The notes under the pieces were generated by a model, which had not been told where the DNA came from, made no database searches, and saw nothing but the letters and a program-made list of their open reading frames with translations. A program made the translations under genes and the position numbers. Positions 8,801 to 16,702 of a DNA stretch of 64,000 nt are shown one piece after another. Source of the stretch: Oceanicella sp. SM1341. Its GTDB lineage: Bacteria; Pseudomonadota; Alphaproteobacteria; Rhodobacterales; Rhodobacteraceae. Where the stretch lies: positions 1-64,000 of the forward strand of contig NZ_QRGC01000025.1 in the NCBI RefSeq assembly GCF_003448965.1, read 5' to 3'. Each line of letters begins with the position of its first letter. Positions within the stretch are counted from its first letter, which is position 1.

Positions 8801-10524
8801 GCCCGCTCGCGCAGCCGCACCATCAGGTTCTGGGCGATCCTCCCGGGTGCCTCGCCGCTGTCGCGGAAGACCGGGGTCGCATCGATGAACACGCGGCGCC
8901 CCTCGAGCGCCCGGCGCAACACGCGGTCATAGTCCGCGTCGGTCCACTCCGACACCGGCACGGTCTCGCCCTCGACCACGCGCGTGCGGCGCACCGCCTC
9001 CATCACCCGGCGATCGGAGACGAGGAAGGTGTTCGTGGCCGGCGTGCCGAGGCGCTCGGCCGTGACCTTCGTGGCCTCGCGGGTAAGAGGGGAGCCGCCG
9101 TTGCGATGGTAGATCGGCGACACCTGGGCCGCCTGCAGCGGGGTAGTCTGCAGGCCCATGGCCCCCGCGTTGGGAATGGAGGCGAACTTGAGCAGGTAGC
9201 TCAGCTGCCGCTCGGTGAGCGCGGCGTGCTCGGGGCTGCCCTCGGGCACCAGCGCCGCCATGTTCTGCAGCACCGCCATGTTCGTGCTCCACTCCCGCAG
9301 CACCGGGAGCAGCCCGGGGTCGACCGGGATTTCGATCTGAGGCTCGGCGAACGGGTCCTGCCGCCTCCGCCAGACGGCCTGAAGGCGCGACATCAGCTGG
9401 CCGAGCCCGCGCAGAAGCCTGCGCCGCCGGACGGGAGCCTCCCCGGGTTGGCCGGCCTCGCGCGGGGGCACCACGCGCAGGTCCTGCGCATCGCCCCCGT
9501 CGAGCCCGGCGTGGCGCTGGCTGGACTTGAGCAGGGGCACCAGCTGGTCGCGCAGCAGACCCAGGGCCAGGGCGAAATTGCCCTCCTGCCTGGCCCCGGC
9601 CACCCGCTGGAGCAGCTTGTTGATGGCCGCGGCCTGTTCGGGATATCGCTGCCGCGCGGCATCGGCCAGCGGCAGCACCTTCGCCGCGAAGGCCTCGAAG
9701 GACTCCTCGATCATGTTGCGAGAGTCCGACGGCACGTCGTCGTCGGTTTCGATCTCGCCCATGTCGGCGGCGAAGAGCTGAACCCGGCGCACCTGGCTCA
9801 CCTCCATCTTGCCGAACATCAGCTTCAGCAACCCGGTCATGTTGGGCAGCATCCCCCCCTCGAGGCGCAGCACCAGCGTGGAGCGCTCGCCGGCGGGCAG
9901 GCCGGCACCGCCCTCGAGCTGGTCGATGATGCTGCCGGCCGCCGCCTCGCCGAAGGTCGCCTTGCCGGCACCCAGCTGGGCGCGGAGCTGGCGCAGCAGG
10001 GTGCGGCCCGAGCGGGTGGGGTGGAAGAGGATGCGCAGGCGCTCGGGCCGGGGCGGGCCCGCAGGCATCAGCACGGCGAAGTTGAGCGGCTTGCGCGCGA
10101 GGTCCGGAACCACCGCGGCGAGATGCTCGCGGTAGGCCTGCGGCGTGAGCAGGTCGGGGGTGGCCTCGACCTTCGGATCGAGGTCCTGCCGCGCCTCGGC
10201 GACGGCCTCGGGCAGCCCGGTGTCCAGCATCCTGCGCGCCTGCTCCAGCGTGGCGCGCCGCTTCTTGTCCGGGCGCGCCGCCAGTGCGGTGCGCACTTCC
10301 GCGAGCATCTTCTTCGCTTCCGTCTCCACCTTCGCGAGGGCGGCGCGCGCGGTGTTCGCGGTCTCGGAGATCTGTTCCTTGCTCTCGGCCGCGGAGAACT
10401 TCACCAACGCGGTCTCGTAGTCGCGCAGCATCCTGTCGAGGATCTTGCCCTGCCGGGTGTCGGCGAGATCGGGCTGCTGCTTGCACCACCAGGCGGATTT
10501 GAGGACCATCTTCATACGCGGCAT
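5866..10524 (-). CDS. Giant 1552-residue protein with a PLP-dependent (Cys/Met-metabolism type) fold in its C-terminal half
   Basis: No signal peptide or transmembrane segment is obvious. Residues 1-110 are helical and charged (coiled-coil-like), ~120-450 are of unknown fold, and ~1360-1540 are again helical. Residues ~840-1245 carry, in the right order, the hallmarks of fold-type I PLP enzymes of the cystathionine gamma-synthase family: NSASRCFDAAL at 874-884 (family SGMAA), QADSYYEPTSY at 911-921 (dCYGGT), TIDTT at 1017-1021 (vvDNT, with Asp1019 for the pyridine nitrogen), SAQKFDQLGGDMYNGG at 1053-1068 (SxTKYxxGHSDxxxG, candidate Schiff-base Lys1056), and KMRLTPGLED at 1225-1234 (iRLSvGiED). 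Start at 10524 (GAGGAAAG directly upstream) or 10515. It lies between the T6SS operon and the tail operon. It could be a cargo/effector or a cytosolic enzyme; the domain call is my own motif reading. Confidence 0.75.
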   Translation of the reverse strand: MPRMKMVLKSAWWCKQQPDLADTRQGKILDRMLRDYETALVKFSAAESKEQISETANTARAALAKVETEAKKMLAEVRTALAARPDKKRRATLEQARRMLDTGLPEAVAEARQDLDPKVEATPDLLTPQAYREHLAAVVPDLARKPLNFAVLMPAGPPRPERLRILFHPTRSGRTLLRQLRAQLGAGKATFGEAAAGSIIDQLEGGAGLPAGERSTLVLRLEGGMLPNMTGLLKLMFGKMEVSQVRRVQLFAADMGEIETDDDVPSDSRNMIEESFEAFAAKVLPLADAARQRYPEQAAAINKLLQRVAGARQEGNFALALGLLRDQLVPLLKSSQRHAGLDGGDAQDLRVVPPREAGQPGEAPVRRRRLLRGLGQLMSRLQAVWRRRQDPFAEPQIEIPVDPGLLPVLREWSTNMAVLQNMAALVPEGSPEHAALTERQLSYLLKFASIPNAGAMGLQTTPLQAAQVSPIYHRNGGSPLTREATKVTAERLGTPATNTFLVSDRRVMEAVRRTRVVEGETVPVSEWTDADYDRVLRRALEGRRVFIDATPVFRDSGEAPGRIAQNLMVRLRERALANVLSQAGVTEKQLETLGTRVPGDPDSQSKTDAQLEEELRLKEVIAKRRDLVLKKLLKVSVGGTMAVGSQHALVAFDFSSQAGVEEDPWLGAEGIDSLLDHHGFTAGPHQLLECWIAQEPDIGKILKGLRVGTMPPAEVPDYDAMPAVDDYIEDFRNSEEVSAFARLADDEAEVPEPPYVKVNARALMALVEGLEESPGRESFGRSVREVLEERGLGALWQTAHKRIRLLMGEATAAKGSMRTFLDKAALIQEEVATLIAVAKPYSKEDFQRGMCANTGYLPEGFPGPDITADFTLKNSASRCFDAALTACEDMKEKVQGDQQHLAKRGLEVMVQADSYYEPTSYVLEHSMEHRQTALVPEGVRRKDHKGEERFMTLEEQIDDLKILQSGETPSRAPIDTFLCEFHHNIALDKKKYEPEKVMDQVALLISKGVVANPFTVTIDTTIARTDEEAVKAFLIRFREEISTGRMNVVIYRSAQKFDQLGGDMYNGGVMCVISAKQEGGPTPFQRALDEAGEPAPEESFQGLAHINLSAQDEVNDYRQAIADAVRRMTTPNADDRVALPAEMVMAPGNEGAAMLQVAQNTDEMAPFLDIQYPSLPLGLKPFLNGKLWSLFKSASARDTEGEIMASTRASFGFQHTNATVIGGGKMRLTPGLEDDALLARHTQTLVCVNTLMTDLQTDIAGRDDLVPGTAETLLRRSSLMEISTVEAQRTFDNLPREADPTERDAARLALVKALAADPDYSANPVRALRLIGEFSAGFLLENRDEIDQCRQNAEACLSRFRRKTPAETLLEEAGKARAANDLAGLIEILARDRAGVALSGEQRTALTGHETWRDAQTAALDAEAEARLVAAQQARDRGDAAAARAALAVPMPEPNKTLRARELTELDAWLDSVRAAIREKATLLLKNAMKSLEAGLGRYTEKYVSALETLQASNPSDLAPQITAETLRALRTRYETEIGKSELQPGPRQGMR

Positions 10525-10658
10525 CTTTCCTCGAAAGGGCCGGCGCGACGGCAGGGGGCCGCCGGCCGGCAGGGAGACGGAGGGAACATCCCGTCAGTGC
10601 CGCGGCGCCGGGGCGAGGTTCACCGGAGCGGCGAAAATACCCCGCGGGACATCCCCGC

Positions 10659-11675
10659 TCAGGCGCAGGGGCACATCGCGCACTGGTCGAATGGCTCGAG
10701 ATCGACCGCGAGGTTGAGCGAGGCCTGCAGCGCCAGCATCACGTTGAGGAAGGGCGCTATGGCGAGACGCGGCGGCGAGAAGGCGGTTGCCATCGTGGCG
10801 CCCGCCTGGCCCGCGGCGCGCTCGCCCAGCCGGATGTCCTCCATCGGCGGCAGCAGGGCGAGCTTCTCGCTCAGCGCCAGCGCCGGCAGCGGGACGGGCA
10901 GCGGAAAGGTGCTCCACATCCGCAGCATGGCGTCGAGCCGCTGGACGGTGGCGGGGGAGACGGCGCCGAAGGCCTCCTGGATGGTGGCGAGGGATTCGAG
11001 CACCATCGCGAGCTTCAGGATCACCGGATAGGGGATGATCAGCTTCGGCGGGCTGAGGCTGGCGAGGCCGTCGAGCCAGTTGGCGAGCGCGGGCACCGCG
11101 CCGGTCTCGCCCAGGGGCGGCAGGTCGAGCGCCAGCATCATCGCGGGCAGCGCCGGCAGGGTGCCGAGCAGCCGGGCCATCTGCAGCTGCGGGCGCGCGA
11201 GCGCGAAGCGGAAGCTGCTGATCGCCGGCGCCGGTGGCGGCGCGCCGAGGCTGAAGGGGTCGATCCCCAGCGCCGTGAGGTCGATCACCAGCCGGGCGAT
11301 CAGCGCCATGTTCAGCAGCGGCTGCATCCTGAACGTGGTGAGCCAGCCCAGCCGCGGCCAGATGTTGCGGCTGAAACTGTCCGCCGCCTGCGCCATCTGC
11401 GCCTCCAGCATCGGCAGGTCGTCGAAGGTGAAGGTGCCGGACATCATCGAGATCATCACCGCCACCTGCATCAGCGGGCCGCCGCCGAGATCGAGGCTCG
11501 GCAGGCGCATGGCCTCGAGCCCGGTGGCGATCTGCACATCGAGCCGCGGCTCGGCGGCCAGCAGCGGCAGGGCCGCGGTGAGGCGCAGCGCAGGCGGCGG
11601 CGGCAGAAGCACGGGGATGCCGACATTGAAGCGCGCCCGGGCGACATCGGCGGGAACGGTGCAGAAACAGGGCAT
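10659..11675 (-). CDS. T6SS-associated hydrophobic protein with Cys clusters at both termini
   Basis: 338 residues, starting MPCFCTVPADV; the upstream in-frame extension was rejected as shadow sequence of the phosphatase gene. The protein is rich in Leu, Ala, Pro and Met, with long amphipathic or hydrophobic helices (LTTFRMQPLLNMALIARLVIDL, PALPAMMLALDLPPLG) but no clean signal peptide. It has a CxC at residues 3-5 and ends CAMCPCA, so the two termini could form disulphides or a joint metal site. It starts 11 bp after the PP2C phosphatase stop, as the last gene of the tight tssM-tagF-pppA run. The family is not recognised. A membrane-inserting cargo, a chaperone or an accessory assembly protein are all open. 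Confidence 0.65.
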   Translation of the reverse strand: MPCFCTVPADVARARFNVGIPVLLPPPPALRLTAALPLLAAEPRLDVQIATGLEAMRLPSLDLGGGPLMQVAVMISMMSGTFTFDDLPMLEAQMAQAADSFSRNIWPRLGWLTTFRMQPLLNMALIARLVIDLTALGIDPFSLGAPPPAPAISSFRFALARPQLQMARLLGTLPALPAMMLALDLPPLGETGAVPALANWLDGLASLSPPKLIIPYPVILKLAMVLESLATIQEAFGAVSPATVQRLDAMLRMWSTFPLPVPLPALALSEKLALLPPMEDIRLGERAAGQAGATMATAFSPPRLAIAPFLNVMLALQASLNLAVDLEPFDQCAMCPCA

Positions 11676-11685
11676 GGCGGGCTCC

Positions 11686-12447
11686 TCAGGCGTCGACCAC
11701 GATGACGGAGACATTGTCCGAGCCGCCGCCCGCCAGCGCCTGCTCCACCAGCCGGCCGGCCGCTTCCGCCGGCGGGACATCGCGCAGCGCGCGCAGCAGT
11801 TCCTCCGGGCCGAGGTGGCGGGTGAGCCCGTCGGAGCAGAGCAGGAAGCGGTCCCCCGGGCGCAGTTCGCCGCGGCGCTTGTCGATCTCCAGCACCTCGC
11901 CCACGCCCACGGCGCGGGTGATCTGGTTGGCCTGCGGGTGGTGCTCGGCCTCCTCCCAGGTGAGCGCGCCGGCCTCCACCATCTCGCCCACCACCGAATG
12001 GTCGAGGCTCAGCAGCTCCAGCGCGCCGGCGCGCAGCCGGTAGAGCCGGCTGTCCCCCGCCCAGAGGCAGAGGAAATGCGCCCCCGCCAGCACCAGGATC
12101 ACCACCGTGGCGCCGATGGTCACGCCGCCGCGGGCCGCGGCCTCGGCGGCGATGCGCGCATGCGCCTCCTGCACCGCGTCGCGGGCGGCATGCATCAGCT
12201 CGGCCGGGCCGAGCCAGGCCGGCAGGGCATCGAGGGTCTCGACCACCGTGCGGCTGGCGAAATCGCCGCCGGCATGGCCGCCCATGCCGTCGGACACCGC
12301 CCAGAGGCCGGGGTGCGGGCGGGCGAGCACGGCATCCTCGTTCACCTCCCGCACCAGGCCCGGGTGGGTGCGGGCGCCGAAGGGGCGGGCGGGGGCGGGG
12401 CGCGGGTCGGGCATCTGGAAGTCCTTCACGGGGTAGCTGCGGGTCAT
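11686..12447 (-). CDS. pppA: PP2C-family Ser/Thr phosphatase of the T6SS (PppA)
   Basis: 253 residues. PP2C metal-binding motifs are all present: VREVNEDAVL near the N-terminus, WAVSDGMGGHAGG around residues 49-61, LLCSDGLTRHLG and the C-terminal GGGSDNVSVIVV. It should dephosphorylate threonine targets of the kinase encoded at 39783-41123, classically the FHA protein (here 19925-21364), and so switch off T6SS assembly. The start overlaps the tagF stop in an ATGA (12444-12447). No transmembrane segment is seen, so it acts in the cytosol. Confidence 0.93.
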   Translation of the reverse strand: MTRSYPVKDFQMPDPRPAPARPFGARTHPGLVREVNEDAVLARPHPGLWAVSDGMGGHAGGDFASRTVVETLDALPAWLGPAELMHAARDAVQEAHARIAAEAAARGGVTIGATVVILVLAGAHFLCLWAGDSRLYRLRAGALELLSLDHSVVGEMVEAGALTWEEAEHHPQANQITRAVGVGEVLEIDKRRGELRPGDRFLLCSDGLTRHLGPEELLRALRDVPPAEAAGRLVEQALAGGGSDNVSVIVVDA

Positions 12448-13100
12448 GCGCAGGGCTCCGGGGCGGGCCAGCCGGGCGCGTCGGCATCGAAGAGGGCGGC
12501 GGCCTCGGCCGGGCCCTCCGGCAGGCCGGAGCAGAGCAACGCCCGGCTGCGCCCCGCAAAGGCGGCGCACCAGAGCGAGCCCGCATCGCCGAGCGCGAGG
12601 GCGGCGAGCGCCTGCTCGCCCTCCGCCACACGGGCGGAGCCGAGCGCGCGGGCGGGGGCCGCCACGGACCCGGGCGCGGGAAGGGCGGCGAGCGCCGCCT
12701 CCAGCCGCCCGGGGCCTGCCTCGGGGTCGAGCATGGCGAGCGCGGCGGTCTCGAGCGCCTCCCAGGCCGGGGCGGCGGCGCACCATGCGGCGTGGAGCGA
12801 GCCACCCCCCTCCGCGGCGAGGCAGAGCGGAAACTGCCGGCCCACACGGTCGACGCTGGGCATCATCACCCCGGCGCAGGCCGCGGGGCCGCAGAGGCCC
12901 GGCGCGAGCGCGAAGCGCCAGATCGGGGCGGCGAGGTAGCAGCCCCGCCAGCGCGCCCCCAGTTCCGCCCGCGCGGTGGTGAGCAGCCCCTGCGCGAACC
13001 GATCCCAGCCCTGCAGGAAGCCGGGCGAGAGGCCGCGGCGCAGGAAATCCCCCGCGCCCGGCACCTTGCCGTACCAGCCGAATGCCCCCTGCCCCGCCAT
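12444..13100 (-). CDS. tagF: T6SS-associated protein TagF
   Basis: 218 residues starting MAGQGAFGWYGKVPGAGDFLRRGL. The GWYGKVPGxGDFLRR signature is diagnostic of TagF/ImpM, followed by the WDRFAQGLL and RGCYLAAPIWRFALAPGLCG segments. TagF proteins repress T6SS assembly post-translationally, acting with the phosphorylation cascade, and sequester the FHA protein in some species. The frame runs far upstream inside tssM, but the true start is the ATG at 13100, whose last base overlaps the tssM stop codon. It sits directly upstream of the PP2C gene; TagF-PppA fusions in other bacteria support the functional pairing. Confidence 0.95.
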   Translation of the reverse strand: MAGQGAFGWYGKVPGAGDFLRRGLSPGFLQGWDRFAQGLLTTARAELGARWRGCYLAAPIWRFALAPGLCGPAACAGVMMPSVDRVGRQFPLCLAAEGGGSLHAAWCAAAPAWEALETAALAMLDPEAGPGRLEAALAALPAPGSVAAPARALGSARVAEGEQALAALALGDAGSLWCAAFAGRSRALLCSGLPEGPAEAAALFDADAPGWPAPEPCA

Positions 13101-16100
13101 CACAGCGACCGCGGGCAGCGGAACCCGGCGATGGCGGGCGCGGTGAACGGGTTGAGCGCCGAGCCCGCGCGCAGCTGGAAGATCGCGATGCGCCCGCCGA
13201 TGTTGAAGATCACCCGGTTGCGGTCCGAGACATTGGTGCGGCGCAACTCGGCGGCGTCGAGCAGGCGGAACCAGGCCCAGGGGCCATCGCGGGCGATGGA
13301 ATTCTCCTGCCCCGGCAGCGCCGGCGTGAAGGCCACGCGCGTCCGCCCGCCCGGCTTGCCCGGCCAGGTGAGCGGCGTCACCTCCGGCGGCCCGTGGGCG
13401 TAGGAAACATCCTGGCCCTCGATCTCCACCGTCACCTGCTCGGCCTCGGGGGCGAGCGCGACGGGGGTGAGGTCGAAGGTGACCGAGGGCAGGCCGGGGG
13501 CGAGGAAGAAGCTGTCGCGGATCTCGGCGGCCTTCTGGAACTGGCCCAGCACCGCGTCGGAAATGCCCAGGTCGGTGTTGTTCACCCGCTTCCAGCGCCA
13601 GGGGTTCGCCGCGGTGTCGACGAAGGGCGCGAGGTTCTCGGCGAAGAAGGCGTCGATCAGCCCGGAGGGGCCGAAGAGCCGGCCGAAATCCTGCAGCGCC
13701 ACATCCGCCGCGGCACTGCGGTCGAACGGGTAGCGGCCGTCGAGCGCGCGGGTGCAGAAGGGCAGCACCTGCGCCTGCCAGCGGGCGTTGAGGTCGGCGC
13801 GCGCGCCGCCGATGGCAACGCCGGAGGAGGCCGAGGCCACCTGCGCCGCCCACCGCTGCAACGGCCCGTCGAGCCGGCCGATCTGCTCCTGCAGCCGGGC
13901 CGAGGCGCCGCCGCCCTGCCCCACCAGCGCGGTGCCGCTGTCCTGGCCGAGCGAGAGGCGGTTGAGCTCGCGGTAGACCTCGGTCATCGTCGCCACCACC
14001 TCGTCGAGCTGCGAGGGCGCGCCCTCGGCCCCCTCCACCAGCGCGTGCAGGGCGGCGAAACGGTCCTCGACGAACTGGCCCGGCAGCTCGGGCGCCGCCC
14101 CGTAACCGCCCGCGGGGGCGGCGGCGGAGAGCGCCTCGAAGAGGCCGCGCTGGTCGGCGTCGAGCCGCGAGGTGATGTCGTCCTTCACGAAATCCCCCGC
14201 CACCTGGGCGGCATTCTCCGGCACCAGCGAGGCGCCCACCGGCCGGGTGAGCCGGGTCTGGTCGGAGACGGCGCGCAGGATGTTCACGATGGGCGAGCCG
14301 GGGCCGGAGAGGATGTTGGTCACCTCGGTCGCGTGGCTCAGGCTCTCCATCGGCACGATGTCGATATCGGCCAGCAGCCCGTCGTAGCGCGCCACGTAAT
14401 CGTTGTAGTAGAGGTTCAGCACGTCGCGGCTGAGGCGGGCGAGCGCCTCCGGCCCCTGCTCGACCTCGGCGCGGGGGCCGAGCACCCAGGCCTCGTCGCG
14501 CACGCGCGCCGCCACCTCCGCCACCTCGGGCAGGAACAGCTCGTGGAAGCCCGCGCGGGTGTAGATGCCCTCCACCCCCTCGCCGAGGGCCCGGCCCGAG
14601 GGGCGGGTGAGCACCCGGGCGGTGGCAGGGCCGCCCGCCTCGGTGAGGCGGAAGCCCTTCAGGTCGCGCGCCGCGGGGCCGGTGACGATGCCGAGGTACA
14701 CGCGCTCGGCCAGCGGCGTTTCCGAGAGCAGCGTGCGCAGCTGCTCGACCAGCGGGCCGTTGAGGGCGATCTCGCGCATCGGCTGGTTCAGCAGCGCGTC
14801 GAGATGGGCCGCGAGCCCGGCCTGCAGCGCCTCCTGCCCGGGAAAGAGCAGGCTCCAGTCGATCTGCATCCAGCGCTTGACCATCCCTTGGTCCATCGGC
14901 CCCTGCAGGCCGAGCATCAGGTAGACCTTCAGCGCCTCGAACACGAGGTCGCTGTCATTGAGATTGGCCTGCATCTGCTCCTCGAGCCGGAACAGCAGCC
15001 GGGGCAGCAGCAGGGTGTTGAGCGCGTCGCGGTAGGTCTGGGCGGTCTCGGTGCCCACCGCGTCGCCCTGGTAGAGGCCGAGCGTGTGCAGCACCGGGGG
15101 CTGCGGCGTGCCGGCCGCGGGGTTGCCCGGCAGATCGCGCAGGATGTCGAGCGCGGGCACCACCGAGGCGATGTCGGCATCGGCCACCGGGCTGCCGGGG
15201 ATGGCGGCCGCAAGGTCGCGGAAGGCGCTCACCTGGCCGCGCGCATCGGCGATGAGGGCGGCATTGGCGCGGTAGCTGTTGGCCCAGAAGCCGCAGGCCC
15301 CGACCAGCGCCAGCACGCCCGCGGCCACCGCGCCGCGCCGCGTCCAGCGGTAGCGGCGCTCCACCCGGTCATCGGCCGAGACGAGCCCGGCCTCGCGGAA
15401 GATCACCCCGCCCATCAGCCGGGTGAGGAAGTAGCTGCGCCCCTGCCCCCTCCCGGTACCGATCGCCTGCCGGCTGATGCCGAAGCTGCGCGCCATGCCG
15501 GCCATCAGCCGGTCGATGGGCGCGCCCTCCTGGGTGCCGGAGGTGAAGTAGACCCCGCGCAGCAGCTGGCGGGCCTCGTAGCGGCTCTCGCGGAACACCT
15601 CGCCGAGGAAGCTCTCCGCCACCCCGCGCAGCGAGGCGACCTGCGCCGGGAAGCCCTGCACCAGCGCGCGGCGCTGGGGGTCGGGCTCGGCCTGCATGCG
15701 CTCCAGCCCGTGGTCCTCCAGCCGGGTGAGCAGGGCGTCGAACTCCGCCCCGAACCCCTCCATCGGCGCCGGCGCGTCGCGCCCCGGCTTCACGAAGGGC
15801 AGCGTGAAACCCCAGACCTGCTCGCGCTCGGCACTGCCCAGATCCTCGAAGAACTCGGCGAAGCCCGCGATGCGGTCGGCCTTGGTGAAGATGACATAGA
15901 CCGGGAAGCGCACGCCCAGCCGCTCGTGCAGCTCCGCGAGGCGGGTGCGCACCAGCCGGGCATGCTCGCGCCGCTGGCCCGCGTCCTGCTCGGAGAGGTC
16001 GGAGAGGCTGATCGCCACCAGCGCGCCGTTGATCGGCTGGCGGCTGCGGTGCTTCTTCAGCAGGTCGAGAAAGCCGGCCCAGCCCTTCGCATCCGCCTCG

Positions 16101-16699
16101 CCGCCGCTCTCCTGCGTGGTGTAGCGGCCGGCGGTGTCGAGCAGCACGGCCTCGTCGGTGAACCACCAGTCGCAGTTGCGCGTGCCGCCCACGCCGCCGA
16201 TGGCGGTCCGGCCCATGCGCTCGGCCAGCGGGAAGGGCAGGCCCGAGTTCACGATGGCGGTGGTCTTGCCCGCGCCGGGGGGGCCGATGATCACGTACCA
16301 GGGCAGCTGGTAGAGCTGGCGGCGGCCGAAGCGCCCGCCGAGCCTGGTGCGGCGCAGCACCTTCAGCGCCTCGGCCATGCGGGTGCGCATCTCCTCGATC
16401 TCGGCGGTGACGGCGGCGTCGTCCGGGCTCTCGCCCGGCGCGGCGGAGGCGGATGCGATGGCCTCGGTCATCTGCGTGTCGCGCCCGCGGCGGCGCAGCA
16501 GGATGGCGAGCACCGCGATCACCACCGCCGCCATCAGCCCGGCGATGGCCACGAGCCGGCCGGCGGCGCTGTCGAAGGGCCGCGCCTCGCCGATGGCGAG
16601 CAGCGGGCCGAGATACCAGATCGCCAGCGACAGGGTGAGCCCGAAGAGCACGAGCGCCACGATCGTGAGGTCGAAGAGGGAGCGGAGGGTGCGGAACAT
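13100..16699 (-). CDS. tssM: T6SS inner-membrane complex protein TssM (IcmF)
   Basis: 1199 residues, normal for TssM. Two transmembrane segments lie at the N-terminus (about 11-31 and 48-67), followed by a cytosolic NTPase-like domain with an intact Walker A (GPPGAGKTT, 139-147) and the segment GTRNCDWWFTDEAVLLDTAG. A third membrane helix lies around residues 450-470 (GAVAAGVLALVGACGFWANS) before the large periplasmic part that contacts TssJ. It forms the trans-envelope channel with TssL and TssJ. It starts 3 bp after the tssL stop, with its stop in the tagF start. The Walker A motif is intact, which is not the case in all TssM proteins. Confidence 0.96.
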   Translation of the reverse strand: MFRTLRSLFDLTIVALVLFGLTLSLAIWYLGPLLAIGEARPFDSAAGRLVAIAGLMAAVVIAVLAILLRRRGRDTQMTEAIASASAAPGESPDDAAVTAEIEEMRTRMAEALKVLRRTRLGGRFGRRQLYQLPWYVIIGPPGAGKTTAIVNSGLPFPLAERMGRTAIGGVGGTRNCDWWFTDEAVLLDTAGRYTTQESGGEADAKGWAGFLDLLKKHRSRQPINGALVAISLSDLSEQDAGQRREHARLVRTRLAELHERLGVRFPVYVIFTKADRIAGFAEFFEDLGSAEREQVWGFTLPFVKPGRDAPAPMEGFGAEFDALLTRLEDHGLERMQAEPDPQRRALVQGFPAQVASLRGVAESFLGEVFRESRYEARQLLRGVYFTSGTQEGAPIDRLMAGMARSFGISRQAIGTGRGQGRSYFLTRLMGGVIFREAGLVSADDRVERRYRWTRRGAVAAGVLALVGACGFWANSYRANAALIADARGQVSAFRDLAAAIPGSPVADADIASVVPALDILRDLPGNPAAGTPQPPVLHTLGLYQGDAVGTETAQTYRDALNTLLLPRLLFRLEEQMQANLNDSDLVFEALKVYLMLGLQGPMDQGMVKRWMQIDWSLLFPGQEALQAGLAAHLDALLNQPMREIALNGPLVEQLRTLLSETPLAERVYLGIVTGPAARDLKGFRLTEAGGPATARVLTRPSGRALGEGVEGIYTRAGFHELFLPEVAEVAARVRDEAWVLGPRAEVEQGPEALARLSRDVLNLYYNDYVARYDGLLADIDIVPMESLSHATEVTNILSGPGSPIVNILRAVSDQTRLTRPVGASLVPENAAQVAGDFVKDDITSRLDADQRGLFEALSAAAPAGGYGAAPELPGQFVEDRFAALHALVEGAEGAPSQLDEVVATMTEVYRELNRLSLGQDSGTALVGQGGGASARLQEQIGRLDGPLQRWAAQVASASSGVAIGGARADLNARWQAQVLPFCTRALDGRYPFDRSAAADVALQDFGRLFGPSGLIDAFFAENLAPFVDTAANPWRWKRVNNTDLGISDAVLGQFQKAAEIRDSFFLAPGLPSVTFDLTPVALAPEAEQVTVEIEGQDVSYAHGPPEVTPLTWPGKPGGRTRVAFTPALPGQENSIARDGPWAWFRLLDAAELRRTNVSDRNRVIFNIGGRIAIFQLRAGSALNPFTAPAIAGFRCPRSL

Positions 16700-16702
16700 G
16701 GC

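Noticed and set aside
7210-11031. A 1273-residue plus-strand frame antisense to the giant protein
   Set aside because: His/Leu/Arg/Gly-biased reverse shadow. The minus-strand frame has normal composition, an ordered motif set and a ribosome site.
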